Positions 52,599-60,467 of a stretch of DNA of 64,000 nt are shown here, piece after piece. The DNA is from a bacterium. Lineage in GTDB: Bacteria; Desulfobacterota; Binatia; HRBIN30; CADEER01. The first letter of the stretch is position 1. Each line of letters starts with the position of its first letter. Under the pieces are notes generated by a model, which was not told the DNA's origin, made no database searches, and saw nothing but the letters and a program-made list of their open reading frames with translations. The position numbers and the translations under genes were made by a program. The DNA is taken from NCBI GenBank assembly GCA_030430165.1, contig JAUIGL010000028.1, positions 1 to 64,000 of the forward strand, given 5' to 3'.

Positions 52599-52808
52599 TC
52601 CTCGTGCCAAGACGCAAAAATGCCAAGAGGGATCCGCTTTCCGATGGGCCCGCCTGGAAAACTACCCAGACAACCAGTCACCAGCAGACCCCTTGGCGCC
52701 TTGGCGTCTTGGCGCGAGAATTTTCTCTGCAGGCATAAAGCCTGAGCCCCCCAGGCTTGGGGTTCAGATTTTTTTCTCGCGCCAAGACGCAAAGACGCCA
52801 AGAGGCGG
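52599..52808 (+). repeat. Fold-back CGCCAAG element, copy 3, with a partial arm upstream
   Basis: The complete copy occupies 52691-52808 with arms CCTTGGCGCCTTGGCGTCTT and GCGCCAAGACGCAAAGACGC. A single arm GTGCCAAGACGCAAAAATGC sits at 52599-52632. This is most of the 306-nt gap before the glycosyltransferase gene. Confidence 0.8.
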
Positions 52809-52841
52809 GATCGTTTTCTGGAGGGCTCGTCTGCGCCGTTC

Positions 52842-53975
52842 TCAGCCGAGTGTATCGGAGTAGAAGCGCGCAGCTGCGGCGGTGACGTCGAAGTCGTTGC
52901 GGGCTCGATCGAGGCCGCTCGCAACCGCTGACGGAGAGCTATGCAAGGCGCGGCGCAATGCGTCGGCGAGCGCCGCGGCGGTCGCCTGCTCGGCGAGTAC
53001 GCCGACAGCGTACGACTCGATCAGCCGCGGCAGGTCGCCGACCGGGGTCGACACCAGCGGGACACCGCACTGCATCGCGTCCGAAAAGATCACCGGGATG
53101 CTTTCGATGCGCGACGGAATGATCAGGTAGTCGGCCCACTGATACAGCGCCACCGCCTGCGCGCGATCGAGGTACCCCCGGAGGGCGATCGGGCGACCGG
53201 CCGCAGACAGCTCTGCAACACCGGCGCGCACCTGCTCCTCGAGCGGTCCGCCGCCGCAGTAGCGCACTTCCTCGATCTTCGCCCAGGCGACGTCGTCGAG
53301 CTCGGCGAGCGCATCCAGCAGGAGATCGGCGCCCTTGTTGGGATGCCAGCGGCCGAGGAACGCCAGGCGGTACGGCGGCTCGCCGCGCAGCGCGCCCGGC
53401 GCCGTTTCGAGCCGCCGGCTGCTCGGCAGGAAATCGCAGCTCATCCCGGACAGCGCGGCGACGTCGTCGGCCAACACCAGCCCGTCGGCGTAGCGCCGCG
53501 CGGCGCCGCGCAACACGCCGCGCAGGATCGAGCTCACCACCGGCAGCTTGCCGAGGCTCCAGATATCGCTGCCGAGCGCCCAGGTGCTGTAGGGCACGCC
53601 GCGGCGGCGACCGGCGCGGCGCGCCCAATAACCGGACGGCAACGCCCAAAGTGCAAAGATGTGGTCGAAGTCGACCTCGTCGACGACCCGGTCGAGTGCT
53701 CGCTGCCCCGCGCGCAGCGACGCCCAGATTTTCGGCCAATCGCTCGGACTGGCGGCGCGCAGCAACGACAGCGGCCGTTGCGGCACCTGAAAACGATGGG
53801 TGGTCAGCCGGCCGGCGGCGTCGACGTGGTCCTCGTCGGCGGCGGCGACCACGTGCACCTCGCAGTGCTGCGCCAGCGCCTCCGCGAAATCGGCGACGAA
53901 GGCCCCGGCCGCCTCCTGCCCCGACTCGACGATCCGGTCCGGATACGACGTCGTGGCGAGGGCGACTCGCTTCAA
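52842..53975 (-). CDS. GT4-family glycosyltransferase
   Basis: A 377-residue retaining glycosyltransferase of the GT-B fold. The second Rossmann half is clear: LAFLGRWHPNKGADLLLDAL, YCGGGPLEEQVR and the donor site IPSRIESIPVIFSDAMQCGVPLV (E-x7-E type). The start is a TTG at 53975 that overlaps the FIST-gene stop (TTGA), so it is translationally coupled. Acceptor and sugar are unknown; the neighbour is a sensory FIST protein. Confidence 0.88.
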   Translation of the reverse strand: MKRVALATTSYPDRIVESGQEAAGAFVADFAEALAQHCEVHVVAAADEDHVDAAGRLTTHRFQVPQRPLSLLRAASPSDWPKIWASLRAGQRALDRVVDEVDFDHIFALWALPSGYWARRAGRRRGVPYSTWALGSDIWSLGKLPVVSSILRGVLRGAARRYADGLVLADDVAALSGMSCDFLPSSRRLETAPGALRGEPPYRLAFLGRWHPNKGADLLLDALAELDDVAWAKIEEVRYCGGGPLEEQVRAGVAELSAAGRPIALRGYLDRAQAVALYQWADYLIIPSRIESIPVIFSDAMQCGVPLVSTPVGDLPRLIESYAVGVLAEQATAAALADALRRALHSSPSAVASGLDRARNDFDVTAAAARFYSDTLG

Positions 53976-55165
53976 TGCCTGGCTCCGGGCCGAATCACCG
54001 CGAACGAGCTAGTGTAGCCGTGCAGATAGGTGCAGCCCTGCACCGGTCCGATCTCGCCGTTGCAGAAGAAGCCGCCGAGCGGAACATCGCCGACTCGTTC
54101 GCGAAACAGCTCCGAGTCGTGACCGGGCCGCCCGTAGAGCCCCTGGCCGCGCCCGAGGCACGAGAACAGCAACGCCGCCGACGGTCGCTGGATGGCGCCG
54201 TCGGCGTACTGGTCGAGCATCTTGCGCAGGTCTTCGGCCGAGGTCGCGGCGTCGCGCAGGTGAAACTGCAGCACCGCGCCTTCCTCGACGGTCCCGCCGA
54301 CTCCGACCACGCCGCTCTCCGGATCGACGCCGAGCAAGTTGCGGATCAGGAAGTCGCCGGTGCCGTAGGTCTCGCGGTTGCGGCGCATCACCAGGCCGAC
54401 GAACAGCGACTGCCGCGCCAGCGCCAGGTCCTCGGGCGGCAACGCGTCCAGGACGTCGCGCAGCACCTCGAAGCCGGGTTGGCCGTCGAGCTCGCGAACG
54501 ACGTTGCCCTCGGAGCTGGTGACGAACATCGGATCGCCGATCGGCCGGCATCCCTGGGCGACGATGCTGTCGATCTCGACGTCGCCTTCGAGACTGACCC
54601 CGACCACCCCCTGCCGCAGCACCGTGCCGCCGCTGAACAGCGCATTGTTGCCGGGCTCGCCGGCGCCGCTCGCCAGACCGCCGGTGATGGTGGTGTTGGG
54701 GAAGGCCTGGTCCAAGCGGGGCAGAACCGAATCGGAGTCGAACGAGAACGGATCCGGCAACAGCACCAGCCCACGCGGCGACGGCGACGGCAGGCGCAGC
54801 GCGGCGCACCAGTCGCCGGTCGAGTCCGATTCCGGCAGCTTCGACATGTCGGCGACCAGCGGAGTGACCGTCACCCCGGGCAACACGCCGGCCATCAGTC
54901 CGATCGCCGGCCGCTGCTCGACTTCGTGCCCGCCGCCGATGACTCCGCCGCCGCTGCAGCCGATCAGCACCGAATCGCCGAGCTCGCCGGCAACCGCCGC
55001 GGCGATGCCGTCGTAGGCCCCGGCGTGGTGCGGCGACACGAAGAGAATCGCCAGATCCGCCTTGCCGCCGTCGAGCCGCCGGCGCGCCGCTGCAATGACT
55101 TCGGCAACCGCCGCCGCCGAATCGGCCTCCCGCGAGACCACCGATGCCCAGCTCATCCCCGCCAC
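53972..55165 (-). CDS. FIST-domain sensory protein
   Basis: A 397-residue soluble protein with FIST-N (LAILFVSPHHAG, LIGCSGGGVIGGGHEVEQ) and FIST-C (ALLFSCLGRGQGLYG, VPLGGFFCNGEIGPVQG) domains. FIST proteins are proposed small-molecule (perhaps amino-acid) sensory modules. It is immediately upstream of and coupled to the GT4 gene. GTG 55165 or ATG 55156 may start it; the former has AAGGA about 10 nt upstream. Confidence 0.88.
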   Translation of the reverse strand: MAGMSWASVVSREADSAAAVAEVIAAARRRLDGGKADLAILFVSPHHAGAYDGIAAAVAGELGDSVLIGCSGGGVIGGGHEVEQRPAIGLMAGVLPGVTVTPLVADMSKLPESDSTGDWCAALRLPSPSPRGLVLLPDPFSFDSDSVLPRLDQAFPNTTITGGLASGAGEPGNNALFSGGTVLRQGVVGVSLEGDVEIDSIVAQGCRPIGDPMFVTSSEGNVVRELDGQPGFEVLRDVLDALPPEDLALARQSLFVGLVMRRNRETYGTGDFLIRNLLGVDPESGVVGVGGTVEEGAVLQFHLRDAATSAEDLRKMLDQYADGAIQRPSAALLFSCLGRGQGLYGRPGHDSELFRERVGDVPLGGFFCNGEIGPVQGCTYLHGYTSSFAVIRPGARH

Positions 55166-55925
55166 GCCCAGATCCTTCCCAACGCCGCGCGCGGATGCAA
55201 GCGGTTCATGTGCAAGCGGTTCATGGTGTCACCAGCGAACACGACCGAGATCATTGGTTCTCCTCAGATTCGCGCGCGATCGGCGCGCCTGGGTCAGGTG
55301 GTTGTACCGATCTCGCCAGAGATTCGGGCTCTGTGTTCTCAACTATCAGGTGACCTCGAATCATGTGCACCTGTTGGTGCACGACCGCGGCGCGGGTGAG
55401 GTCGCTCGCAGCATGCAGCTGATGGCGGGTTGTACGGGCAGTGCCTACAACGCGCGCAAGCAGCGCCGCGGTGCGTTCTGGGAGGACTTCTACCATGCGA
55501 CGGTGGTCGACACCGAAGAGCATCTAGCCCGCTGCTTCACCTACATCGACCTGAACATGGTGCGAGCCGGCGTAGTGGATCACCCGAGCCAGTGGCCACA
55601 CTGCGGGTACTACGAGATCCAAAATCCGCCGCAGCGCTATCGGATCATCGACCGCTCGGCCCTGGCGCAACTCCTGGCGGTAGAAGAAGATCAGTTGGCC
55701 AAGGTCCAGAAGCTGCTCACGGGCGGTTTCGAACGAGAGCCGCAGTGGAGTGCCGGAGTCGCTGTGGGGAGGCGCTCATTCGTCGACGCAGTCAAAGGCG
55801 AGCTCGGCTACCGGGGCCGATGCCGACCGATCGAGAAGTGCGATGGTGGATGGATCCTGCGTGAGGGGGCAGCCGCTTACGGAGCCGATACTGGGGCCAG
55901 AATGGCGCCGCTAAGCCGCGGATAG
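55144..55925 (+). pseudogene. Frameshifted RAYT (REP-associated tyrosine transposase, IS200-like)
   Basis: The C-terminal 210 residues are a clear Y1 transposase: RFGLCVLNYQVTSNHVHLLVHD has the HUH pair (HVH), SAYNARKQRRGAFWEDFYH the catalytic-Tyr region and IDLNMVRAGVVDHPSQWPHCGY the family motif. The expected N-terminus (AVHGVTSEHDRDHWFSSDS) is in another frame that starts at ATG 55144, and a 2-bp shift in the GCGCGC run near 55270-55279 separates them. It also has a 15-bp tandem duplication at 55196-55225 (QAVHVQAVH). The gene is likely inactive, though it could encode a truncated protein. Confidence 0.78.
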
Positions 55926-56008
55926 AGCACGATTGGGGTCGCAACTCGCGGACATTCGCGGACTTGGGCTTGTGACACCAGACTGGACCCCTCGTCGTCG
56001 GCCTCCGC

Positions 56009-57340
56009 GTGTCGCGGGGCCCCGCCCTGGCGCTGACCCTGCTCATCTTCACCGGGACACTGCCCTGGCCGCTCCTCGTGCAACCCGCCGAGGCGTGCAC
56101 CGGCTGCGACTGTCCGCCGCCGGCTCCGGTCGACATCAGCTACTTCCACTACGACCATCTCGGCTCACCGCTGGCGATCAGCAACGGCAACGGCGAAGCC
56201 GTCGAGCAGATCCGCTACAACCCCTACGGCGACGTCCGCGCCCGCTTCGACGGGGAAGGAAACGCCATCGGCCCGCCCAGCGCCGACGACGTCCGCTACG
56301 AGTTCACCGGCTACGAAGCCGAGCGCAACACCGGGCTCATGTACGCCAACGCACGGTTCTACGACCCGCTGCTCGGCAGCTTCTTGAGTCACGACCCGGC
56401 AGCGCAGTTCTGGAGCCCGTACTCCTACGTGGGATGGGATCCCGTCAATGCAAACGACCCCACCGGTGAGTTCGTCTGTGGCGGGACGTGCATCGGACTG
56501 ATCGTCGCGGCAGCCGTCGGCTTCGCGGCTTCTGCGATCAACGCGCTGGCGAACGGCGCGAGCTTCGGACAAGCGATGCTTGCAGGCGCAATCGGCGCCG
56601 CAACCGCAATCATCGGCTATGGCCTCGGCACCGTGCTGCACACGGCGGCAACATCCTTCATACAAACCGCACTGAACGCTTCGCTGTCCGTGGCGGAGGA
56701 GATGGCATCGGCGGTACTGTTCGTTTCGGGACTGGGGCAATCCGTCCACAGCGCATCCGAGGGGAACTACTCTGGATTAATCGGCTTGGGGCTCGGGCTC
56801 GCTGCCGGTGCGGTGTTTTCCCGAGGGAACACTGCTCGAGGGAAGCAGGGGGGCCAACCGTTTGACGGTGGCTCCGCGGTTGACCAACCTCCGTCCGCGG
56901 AAGTGCTAGCCGAACGGAGGAACGCGGCAGTTGAAGTAGCGAAGACCCATTCGGCCACGGGTACGGTAGTCGTCGAAAAAGACGTGTGGGTCGGAAAGAT
57001 CGGAGATGACTACCGTGCGTTCGCTAGCTACGAGCGGTTCCAGGCATCCGGCCGGGACCTGGTTGCTGGCAGGTACTTCGCAGGTACGCCCGAACGGCAA
57101 GGTTTCCTCGGCTTCGGCTCGAGGCCAGCGATACCGGGACGAATCGAGATCTACAACGGCGCCGCCCTTCCAGCGACGAACCTAACCCTCACGCTGCCCA
57201 GAGGTACTAGTCTCACACAGAGCTTCACAGGGCTGCAAATGGCTCGTTTCGTGGGAGCTCATGAGGCGGCGCACTCGATTGGAGCACTAACCGAAGGGGC
57301 AGCGAACAGGCAAGCGATCGCGTGGGGGTACTTGCCGTGA
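56009..57340 (+). CDS. Miniature secreted RHS-core protein with HEXXH metalloprotease-like C-terminus
   Basis: A 443-residue protein from GTG 56009. A signal peptide (ALALTLLIFTGTLPWPLL) precedes a Cys-rich CTGCDCPPP. Residues about 45-160 are a compact RHS core: YFHYDHLGSPLAISNGNGE, NPYGDVRARF, EFTGYEAERNTGLMYANARFYDP and SPYSYVGWDPVNANDPTGEF, which normally ends the conserved part. A Gly/Ala-rich stretch follows and then a variable end containing HEAAHSIG (His418, Glu419, His422), a zincin motif. Full-size RHS shells are >1000 residues; this is a tip with its own secretion signal. The downstream gene overlaps as GTGA. Confidence 0.8.
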   Translation: MSRGPALALTLLIFTGTLPWPLLVQPAEACTGCDCPPPAPVDISYFHYDHLGSPLAISNGNGEAVEQIRYNPYGDVRARFDGEGNAIGPPSADDVRYEFTGYEAERNTGLMYANARFYDPLLGSFLSHDPAAQFWSPYSYVGWDPVNANDPTGEFVCGGTCIGLIVAAAVGFAASAINALANGASFGQAMLAGAIGAATAIIGYGLGTVLHTAATSFIQTALNASLSVAEEMASAVLFVSGLGQSVHSASEGNYSGLIGLGLGLAAGAVFSRGNTARGKQGGQPFDGGSAVDQPPSAEVLAERRNAAVEVAKTHSATGTVVVEKDVWVGKIGDDYRAFASYERFQASGRDLVAGRYFAGTPERQGFLGFGSRPAIPGRIEIYNGAALPATNLTLTLPRGTSLTQSFTGLQMARFVGAHEAAHSIGALTEGAANRQAIAWGYLP

Positions 57341-57957
57341 GCAGATCGTGTCCAGTGACTGTTGTCTCGATGGCGCTGACTGGGATTGTGGCGGGCGGTG
57401 CCGGCGGGCTGGCCTGCGAGTCGGGGGCTAAGAACTCGTTTGAAATAGTCAAGACGCCAGCAGCTCGGATTGTGGAGGCAACGGCGATCATTAGGGTGCG
57501 AATCGCAGAGACGGGACCACTGAAATTCGACCAAACCAACGGTGAGCAAGGAGTGTGCGGCTATCACGGCAAAGCCGAGAATCTCAGGATATTGGACGGG
57601 CCGCCTAACATCGACACCAACTTCATCTCCAACACACCGCTTGTAGCCGGGGAAGAGTACGTCGCAGCGATACTCGACATGCGAGGAAAGCTCCCAGAGA
57701 TCAAAGAGCACCCCTATGTCTCGGGCGACGATCGCAACTTCGCAAAGTGCCGCGACAAGTACCAGCAATACTCGCTAGGCGCGGCTCGACTGGTGGTAGC
57801 GGACGGGCTCGAACTGATCGACGTTGAGTCGTCTGATCTGCTACCGACGAGCGTGCAGGAGAATGCGCGCCAGGGAAGGGTTCCCCTGAGCCTACTCCGC
57901 GAAACTATTCTCCGCATACGCGCCGAAGCCCAACCAGGTGCTCCGTTGGACCCATAA
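57337..57957 (+). CDS. Secreted protein coupled to the mini-RHS gene; candidate immunity or inhibitor protein
   Basis: A 206-residue product from GTG 57337, which overlaps the RHS stop (GTGA). A signal peptide (VVSMALTGIVAGGAGGLA) would leave Cys27 at the mature N-terminus (CESGAKNSFEIV). The following beta-rich sequence (AIIRVRIAETGP, CGYHGKAENLRIL, LVAGEEYVAAILDM) resembles a small OB/NTR-type barrel. Codons are less GC-biased than in the neighbours (for example ATA and AGG appear), which suggests transfer. Position and coupling suggest an immunity partner; the TIMP-like idea is speculative. Confidence 0.6.
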   Translation: MSRSCPVTVVSMALTGIVAGGAGGLACESGAKNSFEIVKTPAARIVEATAIIRVRIAETGPLKFDQTNGEQGVCGYHGKAENLRILDGPPNIDTNFISNTPLVAGEEYVAAILDMRGKLPEIKEHPYVSGDDRNFAKCRDKYQQYSLGAARLVVADGLELIDVESSDLLPTSVQENARQGRVPLSLLRETILRIRAEAQPGAPLDP

Positions 57958-58197
57958 CAGAGATCGAGCGAAACGCCTGGCAACGAGTTGAGCAGCTACA
58001 TCAGAGCAACAATCGGGGTAGCACTCATCAGGTCTGGGACAGTGTCCGGGCTGATCGCGTGGGGGCTTTCTCGGTAGTCGAGCGGAAATCATGGGCATGA
58101 GACGCTCGCTACCCCCGTTCTGCAAAACCACACAACCTCTTCGGGTTCTCGCGGCACCTGCTGTCTGCAACGTGAACGAACCGCAGGACAGGATCGA
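57958..58197 (+). other. Intergenic region before the Lgt-like gene
   Basis: A 240-nt gap on the plus strand with no recognised gene, except a possible short reading frame from 58091. It contains no strong hairpin and no repeat family member. Confidence 0.4.
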
Positions 58198-58201
58198 GTG
58201 A
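58091..58201 (+). CDS. Possible 36-residue leader ORF
   Basis: ATG 58091 opens MGMRRSLPPFCKTTQPLRVL and ends at TGA 58199-58201, overlapping the GTG start of the Lgt-like gene (GTGA). The overlap is the main argument for translation. There is no family match and no ribosome-binding site stronger than GGAAA. Confidence 0.3.
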   Translation: MGMRRSLPPFCKTTQPLRVLAAPAVCNVNEPQDRIE

Positions 58202-58956
58202 TAAATCTAGGCGGAATACTCATCGCGGCGTTGTGCGTAGCCGGGCTCGTCCGGGGGCCCAAAGGCAATGTCAGGCTTGTAGCTCTGTTGGCCGGACTGG
58301 CCGTCGCAGCTGCCATCGGGGCAAAGTTGTGGTCCGCGGCGGAGCGAGGCGGGTTCGCATGGCACGCGCCGGCTTGGGAGCTGACCGCCGGGTACCGCTA
58401 TCCGGGCGCGATGGTCGCCGTGCTCGTCGCGTTGCCCGTGCTGCATCGCGTCTTCAAGCCCCAGGCCGGGATGGCGCAGATCTTCGACGCCGGCGTCATC
58501 GGGGTCTGCGCCGGGATGGTGGTCGTCCGCCTGGGCTGCCTGTGGAACGGGTGCTGCCACGGAATCGAAACGGCTCTTCCGTGGGCGACGCGGTACGGTG
58601 TCGATACCGGCGCTTGGCACAACCACGTGCGTAGCGGACTGATCTCGCGAAACGCCGAGTGGAGCGCCTACGGGCATCCTCTCCAGCTCTACTTTCTCGT
58701 CGCCGTGGCGGCGATAGGAATCTTCTTGCTCTGGTTCCGCGGGCACCGACAGACCTACGGTGGCCAACTGGCTCTCCTCTTCATGGCCTTGAATGGCGTC
58801 TCCAAGGGGGCGCTCGAATCACTGCGCTTCAGCTACACACCGAGCCTGCAGATCTACTCGTTCGTGATGGCCGGGATCGGTGCGGCGGGACTGATCTACA
58901 TGGCCAGGCGAAACAACCAAGCAAATTGCACCTCCGACTTGCCATTGCCAAATTAG
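58198..58956 (+). CDS. Prolipoprotein diacylglyceryl transferase-like membrane protein
   Basis: A 252-residue membrane protein resembling Lgt but with the divergent motif RLGCLWNGCCHG in place of the classical RxGNFxNxE region. YRYPGAMVAVL, HPLQLYF (Lgt HPxQLYE region) and ALESLRF are conserved. About seven helices are visible. Such Lgt-like paralogues with GCxxxGCCxG motifs are found outside lipoprotein maturation. It lies after the RHS pair and before rnhA; GTG 58198 has AGGAC upstream. Confidence 0.8.
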   Translation: MINLGGILIAALCVAGLVRGPKGNVRLVALLAGLAVAAAIGAKLWSAAERGGFAWHAPAWELTAGYRYPGAMVAVLVALPVLHRVFKPQAGMAQIFDAGVIGVCAGMVVVRLGCLWNGCCHGIETALPWATRYGVDTGAWHNHVRSGLISRNAEWSAYGHPLQLYFLVAVAAIGIFLLWFRGHRQTYGGQLALLFMALNGVSKGALESLRFSYTPSLQIYSFVMAGIGAAGLIYMARRNNQANCTSDLPLPN

Positions 58957-59084
58957 TCAGCAGCTGGTCGCATTGGCGTGGCCACGCGCCACCCCCCGCG
59001 TCGCGCATCCCGACAGCGGCGACTGGCCTTGGGGTTGCGGCCTACGCAGGCTCTGCTACACCCTGCCCGATTCGGGAGACCCAT

Positions 59085-59819
59085 GTGAGCAACGCGATCA
59101 TCGTATTCACCGACGGAGCAGCGAAAGGAAACCCGGGACCCGGCGGTTGGGGCGCGGTGATCGACGACGGCGACGCGGTGACCGAGCTCGGCGGCGCCGA
59201 TCCCGCGACCACCAACAACCGCATGGAGATGACCGCCGCCCTGCGCGCGCTCGAGCGACTGCAATCGGCGGGCCGGCCGATTTCGATCTTCACCGACTCC
59301 ACCTACCTGATCCAGGGCATCACCAAGTGGATCCACGGTTGGCGCCGGCGCGGCTGGAAGACCGCGCAGGGCGGCGACGTGCTCAATCGCGAGATCTGGG
59401 AAGAGCTCGACCGCCTCAATCGCGGCGCCGGCAAGGTGCGCTGGGCCTACGTACCGGGCCACGCCGGCATTGCCGGCAACGAGCGGGTCGATACCATCGC
59501 CTCCGAGCTCGCGCTTGGCAATCCGGTCGAGCTCTACCGCGGCCCGGCGGCGGGCTACACCGTCGACCTCACCCCGCCTGCCGCAGGAGCCGCGCCACCG
59601 GCGCGCAAGAAATCCTCCAAAAGCAAGGCCGGCAAAGCGCACAGCTATCTCAGCCTGGTCGGCGGCGTCGCCCAACGGCACCGCACCTGGGCCGAATGCT
59701 CGGCGCGCGTGCGCGGGGTCTCAGGGGCGAGGTACAAGAAAGCGATGTCCGCCGAAGATGAATCGGAGATTCTGCGCGGGTGGGGAGCTACGCTGGGACT
59801 GAAGGAGGTCACCAAATGA
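59085..59819 (+). CDS. rnhA: Ribonuclease HI with C-terminal RNA/DNA-hybrid-binding domain
   Basis: A 244-residue RNase H that cleaves RNA in RNA:DNA hybrids. The catalytic DEDD set is visible: FTDGAAKGNPGPGGWG, NRMEMTAALRALE, IFTDSTYLIQGI and GHAGIAGNERVD. After a Lys/Ser-rich linker, AHSYLSLVGG...TWAECSARVRGVSGARYKKAM is a viroplasmin/RHBD-type hybrid-binding domain, which in eukaryotes usually sits at the N-terminus. GTG 59085 has GGGAG upstream. The stop overlaps the HTH gene (ATGA). Confidence 0.92.
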   Translation: MSNAIIVFTDGAAKGNPGPGGWGAVIDDGDAVTELGGADPATTNNRMEMTAALRALERLQSAGRPISIFTDSTYLIQGITKWIHGWRRRGWKTAQGGDVLNREIWEELDRLNRGAGKVRWAYVPGHAGIAGNERVDTIASELALGNPVELYRGPAAGYTVDLTPPAAGAAPPARKKSSKSKAGKAHSYLSLVGGVAQRHRTWAECSARVRGVSGARYKKAMSAEDESEILRGWGATLGLKEVTK

Positions 59820-60097
59820 AGAAGACGTCCGCGACTAGTCTGGCCAAGCAACTGAACATCTCGAAGGCTCGCGGTTTGGAGGCGGTGATCAAGGCGCGCT
59901 TGATCGCAGCCGTACTGAAAGAAGCAGAGAAGCGTCACCTCACCCACGCTGCCCTGGCAAGGGCATCCGGCCTCTCGCGTAGCGCCGTCACCGCTATCCT
60001 CTCCGGCAGCTTGCAGAAGGTGACCATCGATCGAGTGCTCCGCCTCGTCGAGGCCGCCGGCCTCGAGGCCGAGGTCAAGGTCCGCCGAGCCGCTTGA
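59816..60097 (+). CDS. XRE-type helix-turn-helix protein (antitoxin-like)
   Basis: A 93-residue DNA-binding protein. The HTH is LTHAALARASGLSRSAVTAIL (written here about 20 residues), followed by VTIDRVLRLVEAAGLEAEV, the pattern of HigA-like/HTH_37 antitoxins. The gene is coupled to rnhA by ATGA and has a strong GGAGG 7 nt upstream. No toxin gene is adjacent, so it may be an orphan or a local regulator. Confidence 0.85.
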   Translation: MKKTSATSLAKQLNISKARGLEAVIKARLIAAVLKEAEKRHLTHAALARASGLSRSAVTAILSGSLQKVTIDRVLRLVEAAGLEAEVKVRRAA

Positions 60098-60467
60098 GCA
60101 GCAAACGTCACTCAGGGCCCGTAGCGACGCGCGGGGACTGGCAACGGTGGGCACTCCCTAACATGGGCTAGAGGCCTGGCCCCCAAAAGTAGACCAACCA
60201 CCCCCAGATCCCAGATCCCTCGTCGAGGCTCCGCCCGACGATACTCCCGCCAGCAGCAATCACACGCGCCGCACCATCTCTCCCTCAACATAGGGAGTTC
60301 CTTGCGAACCGCGATCCGACGCGGTGACGCACGCCGTCACCAACGTCACCCCCCTGCGCACGGCTGGTCGGGGTCGAGGGACGTCCGGCCCGCAGCGGAG
60401 AGGCCGCAGGCGTGGCACCGCGGTTGCATCGAGCTCTCTACGGGTCGTGCAGGCACGGGAGGGTAGG
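60098..60467 (+). other. Intergenic region with a lone repeat end
   Basis: A 370-nt gap. It contains an isolated CTAGAGGCCTGGCC repeat end (60168-60195, family of 3776-3952), followed by CCCCAAAAGTAGACC. The rest, up to the GGGAGGG ribosome-binding site of the next gene (60458-60464), shows no gene or clear repeat. Confidence 0.5.

Noticed and set aside
55062-55925. An in-frame N-terminal extension of the RAYT gene from 55062
   Set aside because: The upstream part of that frame lacks the expected transposase N-terminus, which is visible in another frame after a 2-bp shift.
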